A stretch of DNA of 64,000 nt, from NCBI GenBank assembly GCA_040403315.1, contig JBBAKX010000006.1, positions 1-64,000 of the forward strand, read 5' to 3'. The notes under the pieces were generated by a model. The model had not been told where the DNA came from, did not search any database, and saw only the letters and a list, made by a program, of their open reading frames with translations. How positions within the stretch are numbered: the first letter of the stretch is position 1; every line of letters begins with the position of its first letter. The translations under genes were made by a program, and so were the position numbers. The stretch comes from CAMCXT01 sp040403315. GTDB lineage: Bacteria > Bacteroidota > Bacteroidia > M30B66. This document shows, piece after piece, positions 53,122 through 61,337 of this stretch.

Positions 53122-53556
53122 TTAGAATGGAAGATCGTCCTGTTCGTCTGATTTAAAGAAAGAATCATTATCGTTTGACACAGGTTGAAAAGCCGGAGTC
53201 GGACTTGGTGTATAACCTTGACCTTGTGGTGCTGGGTTATAATTTTGTTGCGGTGCAGTTCCTTCAGAAGTTGGTGCGCCAGCAGTTGCAGGATCGAGCT
53301 TCCAAGCGCGAACTTCAGTGTACCATCTTTCGTTGTATTCACGAGATTCGATATTGATGCTTGCTTTCACATCATCGCCAACTTGATATCTTCTCAGTGA
53401 ATCAACCTTTTCTCCCCAAACGGAGCAACATATCCTCTTAGGATATTGGTCGTATGTTTCTAAAACAAATTCCTGTTTCGTCCAGGAACCATTTTTTCCA
53501 TCCCCGGTAACAGGATTCATTACCTTGATGAGTTTTCCAGTAATTTCCAAAGCCAT
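53122..53556 (-). CDS. DUF3127 protein with SSB-like acidic tail
   Basis: The 144-residue protein has an OB-like N-terminal domain (about 1-92: MALEITGKLIKV, SWTKQEFVLET, VGDDVKASINIESREYNERWYTEVRAWKL) matching DUF3127. A Pro/Gln/Gly-rich linker follows, and it ends in DEQDDLPF. That layout (OB fold, disordered linker, acidic tip ending PF) is the same as bacterial single-strand DNA-binding protein, whose tip recruits repair proteins. A nucleic-acid role is inferred, not shown. A perfect -7 box lies at 53577-53584. Confidence 0.88.
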   Translation of the reverse strand: MALEITGKLIKVMNPVTGDGKNGSWTKQEFVLETYDQYPKRICCSVWGEKVDSLRRYQVGDDVKASINIESREYNERWYTEVRAWKLDPATAGAPTSEGTAPQQNYNPAPQGQGYTPSPTPAFQPVSNDNDSFFKSDEQDDLPF

Positions 53557-53576
53557 AGTGATTAGTCTTGAATCAT

Positions 53577-53584
53577 CAAAGATA
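53577..53584 (-). promoter_or_regulatory. -7 box of the DUF3127 gene
   Basis: CAAAGATA on the plus strand is TATCTTTG on the minus strand, an exact consensus match 20 bp before the ATG. Confidence 0.55.
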
Positions 53585-53846
53585 AAGCATTGTTACAGCG
53601 ATTTCTGAACTTTGAAGCAGTATTTTTTCACAGCTATTGTGAGTAAGTTTTAAAAAAGTTTCCATCTTACTGGCATTATTTTCAAATACCTCAATATCAA
53701 TACAATGTATACTGCTAAAAACTCAGATTTAAGGAAATTAAAATTGAATAAAGGCTTTTTCGCTCACATTATGCAAGAAAAGAGGACATTATTTTCGTTC
53801 TCCATCAATTGATCTTGAACATTATCATTACAGACACGTTTTTTAG

Positions 53847-53854
53847 TAAATTTG
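53847..53854 (+). promoter_or_regulatory. -7 box of etfB
   Basis: TAAATTTG matches TAnnTTTG exactly, 33 bp before ATG 53888. It supports MKILVCISQV as the N-terminus over the longer open frame. Confidence 0.6.
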
Positions 53855-53887
53855 CAGCCCGAAATCCAAGCGAAAACACTCTTTTCT

Positions 53888-54625
53888 ATGAAAATACTTG
53901 TGTGCATCAGTCAGGTGCCTGACACCACCACGAAAATTTCATTTGTGGACAATGATACCCGCTTCAATGAAGATAAGGTACAATATATAGTGAACCCATA
54001 CGATGAGTGGTATGCTTTGGTGCGTGCACTTGAATTGAAGGAAACACTTGGTGGAAATGTTACCATTATTACTGTTGGAACTTCGGCTGTTGATGCAGTC
54101 ATTAGAAAGGCGCTTGCAATTGGCGCTGACGATGCTATTCGCATTGATATGGATCCAGCGGATGCATACTCTGTTGCAAAATCGATCGCCGATTACGCCA
54201 CTGGTAAAGGTTACGATATCATACTTGCAGGGAAGGAAACCATCGATTACAATGGCAGTGAAGTGCCAGGAATGATCGCAGCATTATTGAATCTGCCATT
54301 TATCGCACTTGGTGCAAAACTCGACATCGAAGGAAATTCTGCCGTTGTTGAAGTAGAACTTGATGGTGGAATTGAAGTGATCAAAACAACGCTTCCTGCA
54401 GTTATTAGCGCTGCTAAAGGAATGGCAGAAGCTAGAATTCCGAACATGCGCGGCATCATGGCTGCAAGAACAAAAAATATTGAGGTTATTCCTGGAACTG
54501 CCTCAGCTTTAGTTAGTGTGAAAAAATTCACGCTTCCTAATTCGAAATCAGCAGTAAAATTAATCGATCCAGACAATATGGATCAACTTGTTGAACTCCT
54601 TCATTCTGAAGCTAAAGTAATCTGA
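53888..54625 (+). CDS. etfB: electron transfer flavoprotein subunit beta
   Basis: ETF passes electrons from acyl-CoA dehydrogenases to the quinone pool. The 245-residue beta subunit starts MKILVCISQVPDTT and contains NPYDEWYALVRALEL, ALAIGADDAIRID, LAGKETIDYNGSEVPGMIA and the ETF-beta signature VKTTLPAVISAAKGMAEARIPNMRGIMAA in slightly altered form. It is followed 1 bp later by etfA, and the pair probably supports fatty acid oxidation together with the thiolase at the window end. Confidence 0.96.
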   Translation: MKILVCISQVPDTTTKISFVDNDTRFNEDKVQYIVNPYDEWYALVRALELKETLGGNVTIITVGTSAVDAVIRKALAIGADDAIRIDMDPADAYSVAKSIADYATGKGYDIILAGKETIDYNGSEVPGMIAALLNLPFIALGAKLDIEGNSAVVEVELDGGIEVIKTTLPAVISAAKGMAEARIPNMRGIMAARTKNIEVIPGTASALVSVKKFTLPNSKSAVKLIDPDNMDQLVELLHSEAKVI

Positions 54626-54626
54626 T

Positions 54627-55604
54627 ATGGCAGTCTTAATATTCGCAGAAAGTACCAATGGGAAGCTCAAAAAAGCCTCAATTGAATCAATTTCTTATGG
54701 TGCGCGCATAGCAAAAATGCTTGGAACAGAGGCTACCGCATTAGTTTGCGGTGAAGCTTCAGCTGAAGAACTTGCAAAAGCAGGAACATTCGGAGCTCAA
54801 AAGGTTCTTCATGCTAGTCAAATGCCTAGTCATTTTGATCCGCAACTTGCATCAATGCTAGTTCTTAAAGCGGTTGAAAAAACCGGAGCAAAAACAATCA
54901 TCTTTAGTCACGACTATGCAGGAAGATCTGTTGCTCCTAGAATATCAGCAATACTTCAAGCTGGTTTGGTTTCTGGTGCTGTTTCACTTCCCGACCTAAG
55001 TGCTGGATTTTCTGTAAAGAAGAATGTTTTTTCAGGAAAGGCTGCTGCTGAATATGTGATTCAGACAGATGTAAAGATTATTTCACTTCTTCCGAATTCA
55101 GTTCCTACGGAACAAACCAATGCATCACCATCCATTGAAGCATTTAATGACGTAACATCTGGGTATGTTTCCGGTTTGAATATCACCAAAAAATCCATCG
55201 ACAATTCTGGAGGAATTCTTTTAACAGAGGCCGAATTAGTAGTTTCGGCTGGCCGAGGCATGAAAGGTCCCGAAAATTGGAATATTGTAGAAGAACTTGC
55301 CAATACCCTTGGTGCTGCTACTGCTTGCAGTCGTCCAGTTTCTGATATCGGATGGAGACCACACCATGAACACGTTGGTCAAACGGGAATTGCTATTCGT
55401 CCGAACTTATACATAGCCATCGGAATTTCTGGAGCGATTCAACACCTTGCAGGAGTTAATGGATCTAAAGTAATCGTTGTCATCAACAAAGACTCAGAGG
55501 CCCCTTTCTTTAAAGCTGCCGATTATGGTGTTGTTGGTGATGCAATGGATGTAATTCCAAAACTTACTGCAGCATTTCGTAAGTTTAAATTACAAAACGC
55601 ATAA
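54627..55604 (+). CDS. etfA: electron transfer flavoprotein subunit alpha
   Basis: The 325-residue alpha subunit binds FAD through its C-terminal domain. It shows ESTNGKLKKAS at the N-terminus, the HDYAGRSVAPRISA segment, SAGRGMKGPENW, SRPVSDIGWRPHHEHVGQTG, and the flavin-binding signature IAIGISGAIQHLAGVNGSKVIV with NKDSEAPFFKAADYGVVGD. It is in operon with etfB; the bifunctional nuclease gene follows 48 bp later. Confidence 0.96.
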   Translation: MAVLIFAESTNGKLKKASIESISYGARIAKMLGTEATALVCGEASAEELAKAGTFGAQKVLHASQMPSHFDPQLASMLVLKAVEKTGAKTIIFSHDYAGRSVAPRISAILQAGLVSGAVSLPDLSAGFSVKKNVFSGKAAAEYVIQTDVKIISLLPNSVPTEQTNASPSIEAFNDVTSGYVSGLNITKKSIDNSGGILLTEAELVVSAGRGMKGPENWNIVEELANTLGAATACSRPVSDIGWRPHHEHVGQTGIAIRPNLYIAIGISGAIQHLAGVNGSKVIVVINKDSEAPFFKAADYGVVGDAMDVIPKLTAAFRKFKLQNA

Positions 55605-55652
55605 TTTGTCCAACATTTCTGACGAAAGTTTCGTACTTTCAACAGATTGCTC

Positions 55653-56270
55653 ATGAAGAAGATCAAGCTCGATATTTCGGGACTTTCCTATAGTCAAACC
55701 CAGAGTGGAGCCTACGCACTCGTATTAGGTGAAAGTGGTGGTAAACGCAGACTTCCCATCATCATTGGTGGATTCGAAGCTCAGGCTATTGCCATCGAAC
55801 TTGAAAAAATGGCTCCTACCCGCCCTCTTACACACGATCTGTTTAAGACTTTTGCCGAGTCGTTTCAGATTTCAGTGCAGGAAGTTGTAATCTACAACCT
55901 TGTAGAAGGCATCTTTTATGCAAAGCTTATTTGTAAGCAAGATGGTGCTAACGATGTTGAGGTTGATGCGAGAACAAGTGATGCGATTGCACTTGCGGTT
56001 CGGTTTAAATGTCCGATTTATACTTACGAATTTATTCTCAGCTCCGCGGGAATTCTCATAGATGATGAGGCTTCAGGAACAACATCTTCAAGTGGAGATA
56101 CCGAAATGGCTGTCGAAGCTGGTTTAAGCAATACGATTGTTTCTGATTCTGGCGATGAACTAAGCCGCAAATCGAAGGAAGAATTGAAAGATTTACTTCG
56201 AGCTGCAATTGAAGAAGAAGCCTATGAAAAGGCTGGAAGAATCCGCGATGAACTAGCGAAACGTCAATAA
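55653..56270 (+). CDS. bifunctional nuclease (DUF151) with C-terminal UVR motif
   Basis: The 205-residue protein has the BFN/DUF151 domain (about 1-135: LPIIIGGFEAQAIAIELE, PLTHDLFKTF, ARTSDAIALAVRFKCPIY). It ends in a UvrB/UvrC-type helix pair (KEELKDLLRAAIEEEAYEKAGRIRDELAKR). The etfB-etfA-bfn order is common in Bacteroidota. ATG 55653 (MKKIKLDISGLS) is chosen over TTG 55647. Nuclease activity is known for some family members only. It converges on gpsA with a 3-bp gap. Confidence 0.92.
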   Translation: MKKIKLDISGLSYSQTQSGAYALVLGESGGKRRLPIIIGGFEAQAIAIELEKMAPTRPLTHDLFKTFAESFQISVQEVVIYNLVEGIFYAKLICKQDGANDVEVDARTSDAIALAVRFKCPIYTYEFILSSAGILIDDEASGTTSSSGDTEMAVEAGLSNTIVSDSGDELSRKSKEELKDLLRAAIEEEAYEKAGRIRDELAKRQ

Positions 56271-56273
56271 TAT

Positions 56274-57293
56274 TTAACGTAAACGCGCTTCAAGTACCCT
56301 GATTTCTCTGCCTGGAGAAGAATATTCGTAAAGAATTTTGTGAACGAATGTGCAGATTGGCAAATCCAATCCGAGATTTTCATTAATTTTCATAAGCGAT
56401 TTCACAGCAAAAAATCCCTCAGCTACCATGTTCATTTCAAGCTGAGCAGATTTAACAGTATAGCCTTTACCAATCATTTGACCGAAAATTCGATTCCTTG
56501 AAAATTGGGAATAAGCAGTAACCAATAAATCGCCGAGGTACGCACTCTCGTTAATATCTCGATTTTTTTTCGGAACAGTAGCATCGAGAAATCGCTTGAT
56601 TTCCTGCATTGCATTGGCTACTAGAACTGCCTGAAAATTATCACCGTAATTCATTCCTCTTGTAATACCCACCGCTAGCGAGATGATATTCTTCATAACA
56701 GTTGAGTACTCAATTCCTTGCACATCGTTTTCGATGACATGGGTATGAATATATCTACAATTGAGCAAGTGTGCCATTTTCCAAGCAGGCGGCATAGTGC
56801 TCGCAGAAATGGTGAGGTATGATTGTCTTTCCATTGCTACTTCTTCTGAATGGCATGGACCAGCAATGATACCTATTTGATCAATTGAAACACCGAAAGT
56901 ATCTTGTAAATAGCTGGTTACCAATTGATCAGAACCAGGAATCATACCTTTGATAGCAGAAAAAATAAGCTTCCCATGAAAGTCGGATTCCGATAAATCT
57001 TTCAGGGCTTCTGAAATGTAAGCAGCAGGCAAGGCAAGAATCACAAAATCAGATTTTGATATAGCATCTCTGATATCGTGATTTGGTGCAACCTTGTTAA
57101 GATCCAAATCAATATCAGAAAGGTACTTCGGATTTCTAGAAAACTCTAAAATGTAATTAGTTTGCTCAACTGAGCGCATCCACCAATTGATCCTAACAGG
57201 CCCTTCGCTAAGAATCTTCACTATAGCTGTTGCCCAGCTTCCCGCGCCAATAACGGCAACAGAAGGCATGTGAAGGGATGGTTGTTCGCTCAT
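56274..57293 (-). CDS. gpsA: glycerol-3-phosphate dehydrogenase [NAD(P)+]
   Basis: GpsA makes sn-glycerol 3-phosphate for phospholipid synthesis. The 339-residue protein has the nucleotide-binding VIGAGSWATAIVKIL, the LALPAAYISEAL and FSAIKGMIP segments, GPCHSEEVAMERQSY, the catalytic-Lys region STVMKNIISLAVGI, and GDLLVTAYSQFSRNR. The usual N-terminal GxGxxG is GAGSWA, standard for the family. It is the last gene of the ligA operon, 3 bp after the cysteine desulfurase gene. Confidence 0.95.
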   Translation of the reverse strand: MSEQPSLHMPSVAVIGAGSWATAIVKILSEGPVRINWWMRSVEQTNYILEFSRNPKYLSDIDLDLNKVAPNHDIRDAISKSDFVILALPAAYISEALKDLSESDFHGKLIFSAIKGMIPGSDQLVTSYLQDTFGVSIDQIGIIAGPCHSEEVAMERQSYLTISASTMPPAWKMAHLLNCRYIHTHVIENDVQGIEYSTVMKNIISLAVGITRGMNYGDNFQAVLVANAMQEIKRFLDATVPKKNRDINESAYLGDLLVTAYSQFSRNRIFGQMIGKGYTVKSAQLEMNMVAEGFFAVKSLMKINENLGLDLPICTFVHKILYEYSSPGREIRVLEARLR

Positions 57294-57296
57294 TGT

Positions 57297-58436
57297 TTAA
57301 ACAAGTACTTCAGGTTGAAAAATCTCTTGCAACTTGGTTATTGTGAATTCTATTTCTTCTTTGGTGTTGTACTTACTGAATGAAAATCGAACATTAGCAC
57401 GTGTTGGATCTACATTTAATGCTTTTAACACATGCGAACCAACATCCGAACCCGAAGAACACGCACTTCCTCCAGATACCGCAATTCCATTGATGTCTAG
57501 GCTAAACAGCAACATATCACCAACCGACGATGGTGGAAAACTCACATTTAACACTGTATACAAGGAATCATCTGAAATATCACCATTGTATGAAACACCT
57601 GGAAGAACTTCATTGAGCCTTGAAATCATGTAGTTTTTTAATCCTTTGATATGCGTTTCATGCTCATGAAGATCGCGGTATGCAATTTCTAATGCCTTCG
57701 CTAATCCGATAATTCCATATAGGTTTTCGGTACCACCGCGCATATTTCTTTCTTGCGCACCACCATAAATAAATGGTTGAATTCCTGTACCAGAGCGAAT
57801 AAAAATAAATCCAACGCCTTTAGGACCGTGAAATTTATGTGCAGCGCAACTTAAGAAATCAACTGGAATTTCTTTAAGATCGAGCGCGTAATGCCCCATC
57901 GTTTGCACAGTGTCGGTATGAAAAATACCATTGTGCTTTTTTACCATTTCTGCGATTTGCTTCAATGGGATGCGTGTAGCTATTTCGTTGTTTGCGTGCA
58001 TCAACGAAACCAAACTTCTTGAGTTATTGCTCAGCAACTGTTCTAAATGATCAAGATCAACACCCCCTTTTTCATCAAGATTTACAATACTGAGTTTAAT
58101 TTTCCCGTCATGAGCAAGTACTTCAAGTGTATGTAGAACTGCATGGTGTTCAGTTGGAGAAGTGATCGCATGGGTGATGCCTAGATCTGTAATTGTTCTA
58201 GTGAGTGCCATGTTGTTGGCTTCGGTTCCACCTGAAGTAAAGAAAATTTCAGCAGGTGCAACATTGAATACCGCAGCAATAGCCTTCCTTGATTTTTCTA
58301 TCGCAGCGCGGGTAACCCTTCCATAAGAATGGATGGAAGATGGATTCCCGAAATGCTCGCGCATGTAAGGTAAAATGGCTTCAATAACTTCATCATCCAG
58401 GCGCGTGGTTGCAGCGTTGTCAAGATAAATGGGCAT
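57297..58436 (-). CDS. cysteine desulfurase (NifS/IscS family)
   Basis: The 379-residue class V aminotransferase-fold enzyme takes sulfur from cysteine for Fe-S clusters or tRNA thiolation. It has YLDNAATT at the N-terminus, FTSGGTEANNMA, the PLP lysine Lys201 in SCAAHKFHGPKG, and the catalytic Cys326 in SGGSACSSGS on a short loop, as in group I NifS/IscS enzymes. No iscU or mnmA lies alongside, so its specific partner is unknown. It sits between glmM and gpsA in one operon. Confidence 0.95.
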   Translation of the reverse strand: MPIYLDNAATTRLDDEVIEAILPYMREHFGNPSSIHSYGRVTRAAIEKSRKAIAAVFNVAPAEIFFTSGGTEANNMALTRTITDLGITHAITSPTEHHAVLHTLEVLAHDGKIKLSIVNLDEKGGVDLDHLEQLLSNNSRSLVSLMHANNEIATRIPLKQIAEMVKKHNGIFHTDTVQTMGHYALDLKEIPVDFLSCAAHKFHGPKGVGFIFIRSGTGIQPFIYGGAQERNMRGGTENLYGIIGLAKALEIAYRDLHEHETHIKGLKNYMISRLNEVLPGVSYNGDISDDSLYTVLNVSFPPSSVGDMLLFSLDINGIAVSGGSACSSGSDVGSHVLKALNVDPTRANVRFSFSKYNTKEEIEFTITKLQEIFQPEVLV

Positions 58437-58456
58437 ATAGATGGTTTTATTTGTGA

Positions 58457-59863
58457 TCAGGAATTAAGCATCATGTCGGAGGTAAACTCCTTGATATCAA
58501 GAATGATCTTGTTTGCCAAATTATCGGCAGTTGTCATGTTTTCAGCCTCACTATAAATTCGAATGATCGGCTCAGTGTTCGATTTTCTAAGGTGAACCCA
58601 TTGATTATCGAATTCGATTTTAACACCGTCGATAGTATTGATTGGCTGCTTTGCATATTTCTGCTGAACGCGGCTCAACACTTCATCCACGTTGATTTCT
58701 GGAGTGAGTTCAACCTTGTTTTTGGAAATGAAATAGTTCGGATAAGTTGCTCGTAGCATCGAAACAGATTTTCCAAACTTAGCTAAATGCGTTAAGAATA
58801 GAGCGATTCCAACCAAGGCATCTCTGCCATAATGCAATTCAGGGTAGATGATTCCACCGTTTCCTTCACCGCCAATTATTGCTTGGTTTGCCTTCATCAT
58901 ATCGACCACATTCACCTCGCCAACTGCTGACGCAAAATACTGATTACCATTATTTTCAGTAACTTCACGTAAAGCACGAGTTGAACTTAAATTGGAAACA
59001 GTATTTCCTGGTGTATGTTTCAAAATGTAGTCTGAAACAGCAACCAATGTATATTCTTCACCGAACATTTCGCCATCCTCGCAAACCAAAGCAAGGCGAT
59101 CTACATCTGGATCTACCGAAATTCCTAAATGCGACTTGGTTTTTACAACAGTTTCGCTTAAGTCGCGAAGATTTTCAGGCAAAGGCTCCGGGTTGTGCGG
59201 GAAATGCCCGTCTGGAACACAGAACAATTCAGTAACCTGCTCCACACCAAGCGCCTTTAATAGCATCGGAACGGCAATTCCACCAGTTGAATTCACAGCA
59301 TCCACCACGACTTTGAAGTTCGCTTTTGCGATCGCTTCTTTGTCGACAAGTGGAAGATTTAAAACCATTTCAATGTGCTTTGCAAGGTATCCATCGAGAT
59401 GAATATGCTTCCCTAAGTCATTTACATCTGCATAGCTAAAATCCTCGTTTTCTGCGATGTTCAATACTTTTTGACCATCCTCAGCAGAAATGAATTCACC
59501 TTTTTCATTCAATAATTTAAGGGCATTCCACTGTTTTGGGTTGTGACTGGCTGTTAGGATGATTCCTGCGTGCGCTTTTTCCTCAGCAACAGCTACTTCC
59601 ACTGTTGGCGTGGTGCTCAAACCAAGATCAATCACATCAATCCCCATCCCTTGCAATGTTCCTACTACAAGATTTGTAAACATCTGACCAGAAATCCTAG
59701 CATCACGGCCAATTACAATGGTTAATTTACCCTGCGGTTGGCGAGCTTTCACCCAAGTTGCGAAGGCTGAAGTGAATTTCACAATATCTACCGGCGACAA
59801 TCCTTCGCCTGGCTTCCCTCCTATTGTTCCTCTAATTCCTGATATTGATTTGATCAACGACAT
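58457..59863 (-). CDS. glmM: phosphoglucosamine mutase
   Basis: GlmM converts glucosamine 6-phosphate to glucosamine 1-phosphate for UDP-GlcNAc synthesis. From ATG 59863 (MSLIKSISGIRGTIGG) the protein has 468 residues. It contains the phosphoserine Ser106 in LTASHNPKQWNALK, the metal loop DPDVDRLAL, the sugar-binding GGEGNGGIIYP and the phosphate-binding RKSNTEPIIRIYSEA. The GGEGNGG loop favours phosphoglucosamine over phosphomannomutase activity. The frame is open ten codons further upstream without family similarity. It lies between dapA and the cysteine desulfurase gene. Confidence 0.93.
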   Translation of the reverse strand: MSLIKSISGIRGTIGGKPGEGLSPVDIVKFTSAFATWVKARQPQGKLTIVIGRDARISGQMFTNLVVGTLQGMGIDVIDLGLSTTPTVEVAVAEEKAHAGIILTASHNPKQWNALKLLNEKGEFISAEDGQKVLNIAENEDFSYADVNDLGKHIHLDGYLAKHIEMVLNLPLVDKEAIAKANFKVVVDAVNSTGGIAVPMLLKALGVEQVTELFCVPDGHFPHNPEPLPENLRDLSETVVKTKSHLGISVDPDVDRLALVCEDGEMFGEEYTLVAVSDYILKHTPGNTVSNLSSTRALREVTENNGNQYFASAVGEVNVVDMMKANQAIIGGEGNGGIIYPELHYGRDALVGIALFLTHLAKFGKSVSMLRATYPNYFISKNKVELTPEINVDEVLSRVQQKYAKQPINTIDGVKIEFDNQWVHLRKSNTEPIIRIYSEAENMTTADNLANKIILDIKEFTSDMMLNS

Positions 59864-59893
59864 GGTTAAGATTTTCTCTAAAGTGTTTAGCAA

Positions 59894-60799
59894 TTACGCC
59901 TTAAAATGGAAGTTTTTGAGTTGATTGGTTTCGTGTTCAATAGCTTTGAAGGTTTCAGGACGAACGCTCACCAAAGGCAATCTCACATTTTCGTCGGTGA
60001 TTCCCAGAACCTTTAATGCTGCTTTAACACCACCGGGATTTCCGTCAGCAAACATAAGACGCGTGAACTCAAGCATTGCGTTGTGCATTGGCAATGCATC
60101 TTGATAACGGTTCTGCATGCAGTAATTTACCATCGTTGAGAATAACTTTGGAAGTGCATTGGCAACCACCGAAATCACTCCATCACCGCCAGCTGCTAGA
60201 ATTGGCAATGTCAAGGCATCGTCCCCAGAAATGATCAAGAAATTTTTGGGTTTGTTTCGGATGATGTTCATGATTTGCTCCATATTGCCAGAAGCCTCTT
60301 TGATACCTGCAATATTTTTGCACTCTTCTGCAATCCTTAATGTAGTTTCTGCGAGCATATTTGAACCAGTTCTTCCTGGAACATTGTACAGCAAAATTGG
60401 ACGAGGAGCTGCATTGCCGAGAACTTCGTAATGACGAAAAATTCCTTCCTGCGTAGGTTTGTTGTAGTATGGCGAAACAGACAAAATTCCGTCAATTCCA
60501 GTGAAATCGAATGACTTCATTTTTTGTTCCAATGCAGCGGTATTGTTACCTCCCATACCTACTGTTATAGCGCATCTTCCAGCATTTTGCTCAATAACAG
60601 TATCAACAACAAGACGCTGCTCTGATTCCGAAAGCGTTACCGATTCTCCAGTTGTTCCAAGTACAACAATATTGTTGATCCCGTTTTCTACAAGATGATC
60701 TACCAGCTTTTTTAATGCTAGAATATCAGGCCTTCCGGTAACATCAAACGGCGTAATAATGGCTACTCCGGTTCCGTTGAGTGCTTTGGTTTCTTTCAT
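59894..60799 (-). CDS. dapA: 4-hydroxy-tetrahydrodipicolinate synthase
   Basis: DapA condenses aspartate semialdehyde with pyruvate at the start of lysine and diaminopimelate synthesis. The 301-residue TIM barrel carries GTTGES (Thr49, Thr50), LYNVPGRTG with Tyr138, and the Schiff-base Lys167 in IAGIKEASGN. The N-terminus KALNGTGVAIITPF is typical. Its first 56 bp are overlapped by the end of the upstream DUF6913-like gene in another frame. Confidence 0.97.
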   Translation of the reverse strand: MKETKALNGTGVAIITPFDVTGRPDILALKKLVDHLVENGINNIVVLGTTGESVTLSESEQRLVVDTVIEQNAGRCAITVGMGGNNTAALEQKMKSFDFTGIDGILSVSPYYNKPTQEGIFRHYEVLGNAAPRPILLYNVPGRTGSNMLAETTLRIAEECKNIAGIKEASGNMEQIMNIIRNKPKNFLIISGDDALTLPILAAGGDGVISVVANALPKLFSTMVNYCMQNRYQDALPMHNAMLEFTRLMFADGNPGGVKAALKVLGITDENVRLPLVSVRPETFKAIEHETNQLKNFHFKA

Positions 60800-61337
60800 T
60801 GTTTATTTTACTGAGGTAATGGATGATGGTATATGCAAATGACTTGATATCAGCCTCTTTATCGATTTGAAATGACAAATCATAGCAGAACGCCACAGCA
60901 CTATTTCCACGTCCAATTTTCAATCCTGCTTTCGAAAGAGCAGCAATGTAATCGATTGGAAAAAAGTCTTCTAGTGTGAGATTTATCAGGATATCGAACG
61001 GTTCCTTGATGAAATTTTCGACAACCGCACCTGAAGGTCTTTTCATCCAATTTACTTGGTCTTTGAAAAAGTAATCACTTTCGGGCCTTGCTAAAGAATG
61101 AAATGTAACCTCTTTGAAGTCGATGTAGCCAAGTGAAACTGGATTTTTCTCATTGCTTCTCAAGTCACGAAAATATTCACGAACGATTTCAAAGGTAATT
61201 TTGTCGGTGGCGTCGTACAAAATACCGATAGAAGCATTTTTATGGATGTCAGGATCTTTGCGGACGCGCTCGACCTTTGATGCATCTTTTCGCAAATGAT
61301 AACTTGCGTATGAGTTCTTTATTTTTTCGATCATCAT
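60744..61337 (-). CDS. DUF6913-like conserved protein
   Basis: The 197-residue protein has no signal peptide or membrane helix. It has an N-terminal helix rich in basic residues, then IGILYDATDKITFEIVREYF, a SLGYIDFKEVTF strand, and the segment EPFDILINLTLEDFFPIDYIAALSKAGLKIGR. This matches the Bacteroidota family found between ligA and dapA that I know as DUF6913, of unknown function. Its start overlaps the ligA stop by one base (TGATG). Its end overlaps dapA by 56 bp, which is unusually long and may mean the original stop was lost. Confidence 0.78.
   Translation of the reverse strand: MMIEKIKNSYASYHLRKDASKVERVRKDPDIHKNASIGILYDATDKITFEIVREYFRDLRSNEKNPVSLGYIDFKEVTFHSLARPESDYFFKDQVNWMKRPSGAVVENFIKEPFDILINLTLEDFFPIDYIAALSKAGLKIGRGNSAVAFCYDLSFQIDKEADIKSFAYTIIHYLSKINNERNQSTQRNRSSHYYAV

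Larger units (their letters stand above)
53557..53887. other. divergent promoter region between DUF3127 gene and etfB
   Basis: No gene fits in this 331-bp stretch. It holds a -7 box on each strand (53577-53584 minus, 53847-53854 plus) and otherwise AT-rich sequence without recognised repeats. Confidence 0.5.

Noticed and set aside
53112..53342. N-terminal extension of the DUF2461 gene into the DUF3127 gene
   Set aside because: It is an antiparallel-free frame shadow of the DUF3127 coding sequence on the same strand; the family's conserved N-terminus begins at 53111.
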